Below are positions 56,696 through 64,000 of a stretch of 64,000 nt of DNA, one piece after another; positions within the stretch are counted from its first letter, which is position 1, and every line of letters begins with the position of its first letter. This DNA is from Hygrocybe punicea (taxonomy: Eukaryota; Basidiomycota; Agaricomycetes; Agaricales; Hygrophoraceae). A program made the translations under genes and the position numbers. The stretch covers positions 5,751,820 through 5,815,819 of the forward strand of contig OY744466.1 in assembly GCA_963556145.1 (NCBI GenBank), in the 5' to 3' direction. The notes beneath the pieces were generated by a model. The model was not told the DNA's origin. It worked only from the letters and a program-made list of their open reading frames with translations, and did not search any database.

Positions 56696-59600
56696 CTAAG
56701 AAAAACCATCTTCCTCGTCTTCCACGTCTGACAGGAAGACTCCTTCCTGAGCCTCAGACTGGACTTGTACACCGCTGAGTTCAGGACAATCAATCCAATG
56801 ATAGCAATTTGCGCCTCGACTCCAGAACGGTTTCATTTTTCGGAGAGCGGCGATGGAAGCATCATCTCCCCGAGCATGTTCTCCCAGAAAATCACGAGAG
56901 CGCAGTAAAAGCGCAAAACTTGCCCTTTGCTCTTCGAGGATTCCTCGGTACACAGTCGGGGAACAACCATAGGCTTTGATGCTGTAACGTGGATGGTCAG
57001 GACGAGGGTGATGATGAGTACCTGATTTCGGGATGACAACTTTAGACGGGGTACTGATTATAGTTTGAGTGAATCTTTTCACAGGCGTCGTGAGTTGTGC
57101 CGCTGGGCTGTGAGCAGGTTTTTTGGATGCGATATTTTGCGTAGTAGCAGGCTTCCTCTGCGAGGATGAGCTTTTGGTTTTCGTGACTGCATTTTCCGGT
57201 ATTGAGGTTTGCACACCAACCTCCATAATTAGAGTGATGTAGGGACGTGAATCCGGGTGAGGTTCGGGCTTATGATTTGGACAGCCTGAGCAGTTTGCCT
57301 TGGGGAAGAAGCCAACGTCTTTCTCGTCGATGAAGTATTTTCCTCCGTGCTTGCGCCGCTTAAATTGCACAAGAATACCCGACATAACCCACTCGCAGAG
57401 TTTTTTGTCCCAAAGAAGTACGGGAATCACACAATCAAGCGTTGGTTGCCCACTGCGGCATGTAATAACCATGCTCCTCATGAACGCTGCCCAGGCGGAG
57501 TACGTCGTCGTACCACTGTCATCCGCCATTTTCCTGAAGTGTGTGAAGCGTATTTTCGCACCCTGAAAGGCCTCCCGAAGTTTCTGAGGTTGGAGATCAA
57601 CGTTTGGGCCTTGGTTACGATTGTCGGGTCGGGAATCAAGGATGATCGTCGCGTGGGGTTCGGCAAACAGCATTTCTATGAAGGTGGTCAAGAGACATCC
57701 AGCGCTATAGTTGATACTGTCCTGAGCAGTAAGGTGCTCATGTCGTACGGCGCGCCGGTAGGCATCCCATATGAGTGCACGCCCTGCGAGTTCACCCATC
57801 TCGCCATAATTCAGCAGCCCGGATGTGATATTCTCGTTGACAATCTCGAGGAACGCGTTCGGCTTTTGCTCGGTCCGGGACGCAAGTTGTCTACAAGCAG
57901 CTTCTGCTATGATAGGCTCCGACGGATACCCCGATCGCAGGTACACAAGGTCTTTCGGAACGGAAAAGGCAGTCCGCATATGGCTTGCAACCAAGGAGGC
58001 CTCAGTCAATTGAACATTTTCTCGCCGGACTTCGAAATCTAGCATCAAAATGCAGTCCACCACAGCCAATTTCGCCTTGGGTGACACCGCAGGAAACTGG
58101 ATTTTGATATCGTGCGTGCCCAAAAGCTTCGCCTGCGCGAGTTCCATAACCTGAAGGCAAACAGAATCTTTTTTCAATCCGGCAGCCTGTATCATTGTCC
58201 AAAACCTACATGGGAGTCAGACAGAAGGAAAAACTTTGGGAAGGAAGGTACAGTTACACTCACAACGGCCTCCCAAATCGAGCTAAGTACTCTACGCTAG
58301 TAGTCTCTGCGAGAGACATTGTTTCCGGCCTGATCAGCATATCAGGGTAGCAGTCAAAGGGCGTCTCGGTAATCGGAGCATGAATCGTTGCTTGACCTTC
58401 GCGGATGCGAGCCGACCTGGCGAGGTTTCGAGGCGTGGCAAATTCGGCCAAATCACTATATGTGGAGAGGAATATGGCAAACACAGGGAACTTCAAAAAA
58501 ACATTTATGACGGAGCATAAGACATCATATAACGTCTTCTGGGTTTCGTTTTGTGGTTTGTGTGGCGTCAATGAATGAGCTTCGTCGAAATATATGACCA
58601 TTTCAATTGCGTATTCGGGTTTTCCGCTATACGACGCTCGCAGCTGCCTCAAAAGTCTTCCCAATTCACCCCTGGCTCGATTTTCCAAGGCAGTTTGCTC
58701 GACCTCATATATATTTTGATCTCTACTAGTAGATTGACGGGGGTTATCGGTCTGCACCGATCATGAGACCCGTTTCTATGACATGCTTCTTCACGCACCT
58801 TTGTAAACATGTCTTTCCCAGTGTCGTTGGCCACACGAGAATAAAGTTCCTGACGAATCTCAACTAGTTGCGTCGACCACCAAGCCGCGAACATACGGGA
58901 ATTCGCAAACGTTGGTTTATGTTTCTCCAGTTCGCTTCGAATACCTTCAAACAAGGATATGAAAAATCGAAGGTACATATTGGTGACCCCGTTCAGGTCA
59001 AGAACGCGAGTGAGACAGTTGCGGATGGTATCGTCAGCCGGTGGAAAGGCGAGATCTATTGGAAGATTCAGACTCGCAAAACGAAATTGAGTCAATGAAC
59101 AACTCACCTCGATCATCAAGGGCGGGTCGAAGGTTGAATGGAATAGTGAAAACTAATTTTGCTTGTTCGTGCACCATACGTGACTTGCCATAGCCGGAGC
59201 TCTGTATGATGGAAATTTGATTTCCGTAGAGTTCCGCTTTATTCAAGGCACAAATGTTGTTGAGCATCAGGACGTGAAGATCGCCGATATAGAGGTTATC
59301 CCACGCTCTGCCGAGCACTGCATCGCACAGATATGTTAGGCAACTCGACTTCTCCCAAGAGGGATTCCAATACCTTGTTCTAGACCAGAATAATCTTATC
59401 ATCAAGGAATGTTCAAAAGTATGTCAATGCTCACTTGTGACCTCTCTGTCTACGGTGGGTGGCAGACTCCTACGAGAGACACTGGGAGCATCCGGCCAGA
59501 GAAGGTCTGTGTAGTGTTGAGCCTAGGAGCTCAACGTTAGCAAGTTATGGTACGGCAAACACACCTATTCGTCGTACTTCCTTGAACGACCCTGCTTGCC

Positions 59601-60080
59601 ACGCGTTCCTTAGTACCCTTGCGATGGATGGTTCCCGATGAAGCAGTTGCTCTGCTTCGTCCGTTGAGAACGTTATTAGTCTGTTGTCCGCGGCGGTGAT
59701 GTTGACGAGAATTGTAGGCAAATCAGGTTCCTCATGGAATTTCCGGAATGCGCGAAATGCTTTCTCGATCTTCGCATCGAGTAGCTTGTGATCGTCATCG
59801 GTGAAGCCATCGCGCTCCTGCGATACCTTTCTAAGGGCGGAAGGTTCGGCGGAGGCATGTACATCGCCAACAGACAAGCGTGAAAAGTCGTTGGATCCAT
59901 GATAGTTGATGCCACGTGATCTTGGGCAAGACGAAGGAAGTCGTTTTGCAGGAGAAAAATGACGTTTCCTGCGTAGCCACCGGACGTTCAAGCTCAAGTC
60001 CCCTTCGAGTTCAACGCCCAACGCCGACGCCTTCCACCTTCTCTTCATCGTGGTGCCCATCCTTCCCTCATCACGGCCTG
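56696..60080 (-). CDS. Large P-loop NTPase of an expanded Agaricomycete family
   Basis: Exons, minus strand: ~60080-59560, ~59405-59108, 59055-58799, 58725-58264 and 58205-56696; the joins at 59107/59056 and 58263/58206 are clean and keep frame. Walker A is SSGYGKSRM (~59190), after NQISIIQ; Walker B is VIYFDEAHS (~58600); a sensor-like AIFLSTYSDLAEFATP follows (~58470). The long C-terminal region has VASHMRTAFSVPKDLVYLRS, NYGEMGELAGRALIWDAYRR, FRKMADDSGTTTYSAWAAF, PVLLWDKKLCEWVMSGILVQ, FKRRKHGGKYFIDEKDVGFF. I recognise this layout as a multi-copy mushroom family; its role is unknown, although the STAND/AAA-like core suggests a regulatory ATPase. No in-frame stop was found in the clear exons. 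The N-terminus is uncertain: the longest frame reaches 60180 and overlaps VTI1, so an ATG near 60058 is more likely. Confidence 0.65.
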
Positions 60081-60122
60081 TCTGCTCAACTTCCGCAGCT
60101 TTCTCGTGTTCCCAATTCCGAG

Positions 60123-61095
60123 ATGGATAATTCACCTGACAAGCTGTTTGATTCATACGACAAGGTGTCTTACTGGTCACCTGCCTCTGAAATCCTTTAG
60201 TTATTGATGCTGTTATAGTTTTTTCAAGACGTTTTGCAAAGCGTTCAAGACAAGCTTCATGGCAAAGGAAAAGATGAACGTAGAGGTTGGTCCTTGTGTC
60301 ATTAAATATTCATACTCCCCAATCAATAACCTGGGTGATTTAGAACGGAGGAAGACTTCGCTAAGAAGAATCGAGATGGAACTAGACGAAGCTGATGAAT
60401 GGGTTGGTTGTCATATTTCATCAGTGCAAGCTAAAGCTCTGAATGTGTCTGGGATTGCGCAGGTCTCAGAAATGGAAATTACAATTCAGGCCATACCTCG
60501 GTCCATCAAACGCAAGTATCAAGCACGTTTGAAAGCCATCAAGGCTGAACTGCTACGGTGCAAGAACTTCTCGACAGACTTGCATTCACAACTTGCTCGC
60601 TCCGTTTTGCTCGCTTCAGACACTAGGCTGGACGGCTCACCCAGCTCGGATGAACCTTACGGGTCCAGTGGTGATCGGGTTCGTTTGCTGAACGGAATGG
60701 ACTTCCTTGCATATGTCACGAAGGCTGATGGATTCACAGAGAATCTCTTTGGCAACAGAGGAACAAGGAGCGGCGGACATACTGAGATCTTTAAGAGAGC
60801 AAAGGGAAGAGATTGTGAATGCACGGGATACGGTACGGACATCATTATCAAACAAATATTACTTACCGGAAATTGAACCCTTGACAGCTCCGCACTGCAG
60901 ATACGTCAATTGACAGTGCTTCTGGTATGCTCAAGACGATGTTTCGACAGTATGTTTGCATTATTTGATCCTTTTCGATGGCGAGTTCTGATGCAAATCA
61001 TAAGCATGTATCATCAGCATGTCGTAATAGCCGGCATCGCTGTTGTCTTGGTGTTATTGATTGCCCTCGTCTTCTGGTTTAAACTTGTTCAGTAG
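60123..61095 (+). pseudogene. VTI1: VTI1 Golgi/vacuolar v-SNARE, nearly intact but frameshifted
   Basis: Exons 60123-60164, 60219-60285, 60344-60402, 60463-60832, 60888-60949 and 61005-61095. They read MDNSPDKLFDSYDK, FFQDVLQSVQDKLHGKGKDE, RRKTSLRRIEMELDEADEW, SEMEITIQAIPRSIKRKYQA, CKNFSTDLHSQLARSVLL, RVRLLNG, RLMDSQRISLATEEQGAADI, LRSLREQREEIVNARDT, LRTADTSIDSASGMLKTMF, and a C-terminal anchor VVIAGIAVVLVLLIALVFWF. This is the Vti1 layout: N-terminal helices, SNARE motif (ILRSL..QREEIVNARDT) and tail anchor. It takes part in fusion at Golgi, endosome and vacuole. A ~2-base deletion near 60720 shifts the frame within exon 4, between RLLNGMDF and RLMDSQ. Otherwise the gene is well kept, so a sequencing error is possible. 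It is head-to-head with the ATPase gene at 56696-60080. Confidence 0.8.
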
Positions 61096-61210
61096 TTGAC
61101 CCAATGATCTTACAGAAGTGTATGGTTGAATAATTTAACATCAAAAAAGTTCCTCTTCTATCAACCTCTCCTTCAACAGCTGGTGGGCAGTTGGCATTTT
61201 GTATGGAATT
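61096..61210. other. 3' flank of VTI1, nothing seen
   Basis: AT-rich flank leading into the repeat block. Confidence 0.4.
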
Positions 61211-61560
61211 ATATATAGTGTTTTGTAGAACAGTTAGGCTAAGACTAGTGTTTGGCTTGTGAGAAATGGAAATTACCACATACCACATGTATGTTTTTGG
61301 CCCTGTGAATGCTGTGTTGTACACGGTGGAAACATATGCGCAGGTCGAGCTTACTCGACCTGCAGAATCAAGCTATAGCATTCTGGAATTATTTGCCCAT
61401 ACTTGGATTGCAGGCATCTGCATTTGGTGCATCGAACACACTCAATGAATAGAAATATATTAAGTATGTCTTTGTATGATACATCTGAGATTCCAACAAA
61501 CCTAGGATGCTTACCTGGTGAACATGGCAGCCGCAGGTCGAGCATGCTCGACTTGTGGAC
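61211..61560 (+). repeat. ~350-bp duplicated block, copy 1
   Basis: Starts TTATATATAGTGTTTTGTAG and runs into the minisatellite. It contains a short inverted pair GGTCGAGCTTACTCGACC (~61343). Copy 2 at 63433-63785 is nearly the same with scattered changes, and a degenerate third start lies at ~63290. Confidence 0.85.
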
Positions 61561-62335
61561 CAGTAAGCCATGACTCGAGCATGCTCGACCTGCAGACGTA
61601 CACATTGGTCGCTGCAGACATGAAGCCACAGGTTGAGCATGCTTGACCCGTGGACCAACAAGCCATGACTCAAGCGGGCTCAACTGGTGGAGAGACAAGC
61701 TGCAACTTGAGCATACATGACTCGTGGACCAACAAGCTGTGACTCGAGCATGCTCAACCCATGGACATACAACACTCGTGGACATACAAGCTGTGACTCA
61801 AGCATGCTTGACCCACAGACATACAAGCCATGACTCGAGTGTGCTTGACCCACGGACAGACAAGCCATGACTTGAGCATGCTTGACCGGTTGACATCCAA
61901 GCCATGACTTAAGCATGCTCAACCCATGGACATACAAGCCGCGACTTGAGCATGCTCGACCCATGGACAGACAAGCTGCGACTTGAGCATGCTCGACCTG
62001 TAGACAGACAAGCCACGACTCAAGCATGCTCAACCCGTGGAGCAACAAGCCATGACTTGAGCATCGGAGCAACAAGCCACGACTTGAGCATGCTCAACCC
62101 GTGGACAGACAAGCCATGACTTGAGCATGCTCAACCCATTGACATACAAGCCATGACTTGAGTGTGCTTGACCCATGGACATACAAGCCATGACTTGAGC
62201 CTGCTCAACCCGCGGACATACAAGCCATGACTCGAGCATGCTCGACCCACGGAGCAACAAGCCATGACTTGAGCAAGCTTGTTTCACAGATAAACACGCC
62301 GTGACCCGAGCATGCTTGACCCGCGGCACCCTGGT
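61560..62335 (+). repeat. 37-bp minisatellite, ~21 units, built on a GAGCATGCTC palindrome
   Basis: Unit of 37 bp: GACATACAAGCCATGACTYG then AGCATGCTYGACCCRYG. The palindrome TCGAGCATGCTCGA recurs in most units with transitions (C/T, G/A). The period is not a multiple of three, yet frames stay open because stops are absent from the unit on the minus strand. Confidence 0.88.
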
Positions 62336-63432
62336 GGATTGGTGGATGTGATTCTCGTGGTCATTTTAAGCTGCGGATCATGCAAAATGGACAAGTATTG
62401 AATGAGATATGCACAAAACACTTGTGTCTAGTGTTTTGAGAATACCTACCTGTGGACACTGAGAGTTGATGAAGTCTATATTATATAAACTGACACAGAG
62501 CCATGCATGGATGGAGGGGCATTGTAGTGGACATATTTATGTCTGCAGGTTGAGCATGCAACCAATGCATACGTCCACAGGTCGAGCATGCTCGAGTTGC
62601 GGCCTTTTGGTCCACAAGTCAAGCATGATTGAGTAGCGGCTTTATAGGGATAGTGAGTGCAGAGTCGAAATTTTGAGCACCAAAACTTTGTGGGATTTAA
62701 GGCCCCAAAAGAATCTCCCAGTCGACAGCTTTCCAACGGTGCCCCATTGGTTGAAATTGGCGGAGCGGTTGTGGAGAAATGTGGCTGAGAAGTTGCGGTG
62801 GCGGCCAAGCCCAGCCACAGGGTTAGGGTTGACCCCAGTCTAGGGTTGCATGACCAACACTTGCCATTCTTGGCAATTCGGTCTTGGGGCTGCATCAGAC
62901 ACTGAATCTGCACAACCTTTCCTTGTTTCACTCTTTCTTAACATTTCATCTCACACAGCTTGTTTTTTAATATAGTCTACTTACCATTTACAGTACACAC
63001 CATCAAATTTTCACAACGTAGACTCTTAGTTCTTTCATTGCACTCTTTTTTACTGCCGACTGCACCTCTGGAACCAGTTCCGGTTCCATTTAGCCATATA
63101 GACACCTTCCCAAGTTAGTTTTCTTTTTTTTTTTTTTTTTTTTTCACTTTTATAATTTCCTGGTGACGACCACTAGACCTTTACCCTGCAATGTATGTAT
63201 GTTCCCATCCATATCCGCCCTCTCTTATGCTGCATGTAATTCAGTGAAACTTGTATTACTGAAATTCGTTAACAAAGCCAGCTTCACGGTATTATATATA
63301 CTGTTTTCTAAATAAGTTGGGCTAGGCTAGTGGTGGACTAGCCACCAATGTAGATTTTGACCCTCAAACAGTTTGTATTCACATGCCTGCGATGGATTGA
63401 CATTGTGCAGAATATGGTGCGCGCGTTGAGGA
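62336..63432. other. Spacer between repeat blocks
   Basis: Isolated GGTCGAGCATGCTCGA copies at ~62575 and a related one at ~62610. A ~24-base T run lies at 63123-63145. A 63290-63340 stretch resembles the start of the 350-bp block. The minus-strand ORF at 62476-62931 shows no recognisable feature. Confidence 0.5.
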
Positions 63433-63785
63433 TGCTTGTATTATATATAGTGTTTTGTAAAAGAGTTAGGCTAAGACTAGCGTTGGGCTTGTGAGAAATG
63501 GAAAATGTCACCCACTACGCGTATGTTTTTGGCCCTGTGAATGCTGTGTGGTACAGCGGTGGAAACATATGCGCGGGTCGAGCTTACTCGACCCGCGGAA
63601 TCAAGCTATAGCATTCTGCAATTTGCCTGTACTTGGATTGCAGGCATCTGCATTCGGTGCATCAAACACACTCAATGAATAGAAATATATTAAGTATGTC
63701 TTTGTATGATACATCTAAGATTCCAACAACTCGAGGATGCTGACCCGACAGACATGGCAGCCGTGGGTCGAGCATGCTCGACTTG
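63433..63785 (+). repeat. ~350-bp duplicated block, copy 2
   Basis: Direct repeat of 61211-61560, including the GGTCGAGCTTACTCGACC inverted pair (~63575), again followed by the minisatellite. Confidence 0.85.
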
Positions 63786-64000
63786 CGGACTAATAAGCTG
63801 CCACTCCAGCATGCTCGACCCACAGAAGCACACATTGGATGCTGCAGACATGAAGCCACAGGTTGAGCATGCTCGACCCACAGACCAATAAGCCACGACT
63901 CCAGTGTGTTCAACTGGTAGACAGACAAGCTTTGACTCAAGCATACTCGACTCATAGACATACAAGCTGCAACTCAAGCATGCTCATGCGGCGACTTGAG
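63760..64000 (+). repeat. 37-bp minisatellite, second array (continues past window)
   Basis: Six or more units like those at 61560-62335, cut by the window end. Confidence 0.8.

Noticed and set aside
61351..62329. Cys/His-rich repetitive ORFs on the minus strand
   Set aside because: Translation of a 37-bp minisatellite; the period is not a multiple of three, so no protein repeat is maintained.
61560..62335. Possible CRISPR-like array (palindromic unit at regular spacing)
   Set aside because: The whole 37-bp unit repeats with no unique spacers, and the setting is eukaryotic; it is a minisatellite.

Overview
The window looks like a mushroom-forming basidiomycete (Agaricomycetes). Genes are cut by many 45-60 nt introns with GT..AG ends. 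The gene families are typical of that class: a Tnp2/CACTA transposase, an exonuclease-transposase fusion, a WD40 protein with a C-terminal membrane helix, a multi-copy GDSG serine protease, and an expanded P-loop ATPase family. No tRNA, rRNA or CRISPR array was seen.

Layout. 1-3862: transposase/3'-5' exonuclease fusion, cut by the window start. 4113-5160: a palindromic short repeat and a broken copy of an Agaricomycete family. 5275-24930: a VPS9-domain (Rab5 exchange factor) gene split by a 17.7 kb CACTA-like transposon (6919-24632). That element has ~455 bp terminal inverted repeats and a 3-bp TCA target duplication. It carries a Tnp2 transposase, a WD40-TM gene, three Agaricomycete genes of unknown function, inverted arrays of a short subterminal repeat, and a nested pair of exactly 1040-bp inverted repeats. 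26030-35405: a decayed plasma-membrane/vacuolar type calcium ATPase (minus strand), broken by a 4.3 kb element (27138-31478, 8-bp duplication GACTGTAC) and a 1.2 kb element (33110-34293, ATAGGTTG). A sister 1.2 kb element (29705-30913, GTCCGTGG) sits inside the 4.3 kb one. 36532-44400: an unidentified gene split by a 6.9 kb hAT-like element (37278-44216, CCGGTCAT) that has captured most of a MED14 (Mediator) gene. 45073-46266: an intact-looking multi-pass membrane protein. 47850-54432: remnants of SPT5, an S/P/Q-rich gene, EXO84 and the biotin-carboxylase subunit MCC1. 54518-56521: a second copy of the palindromic repeat, then a serine protease gene. 56696-60080: the P-loop ATPase. 60123-61095: VTI1 (v-SNARE). 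61211-64000: a duplicated ~350 bp block and a 37-bp minisatellite built on a palindrome.

Reading it as a whole: housekeeping genes that are essential or important in yeast (MED14, SPT5, EXO84, VTI1, a Ca-ATPase, VPS9) all carry nonsense codons, frameshifts or insertions here. Several nonsense changes fit C-to-T or G-to-A transitions. The region is therefore probably a decaying, transposon-loaded duplicate or haplotype rather than a functional single-copy locus. Sequencing indels could explain some frameshifts, but not the nonsense substitutions or the insertions with clean target duplications.

All gene names rest on my recognition of family motifs in the translated sequence; no search was run. 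Exon borders were chosen by reading GT/AG signals and frame continuity.
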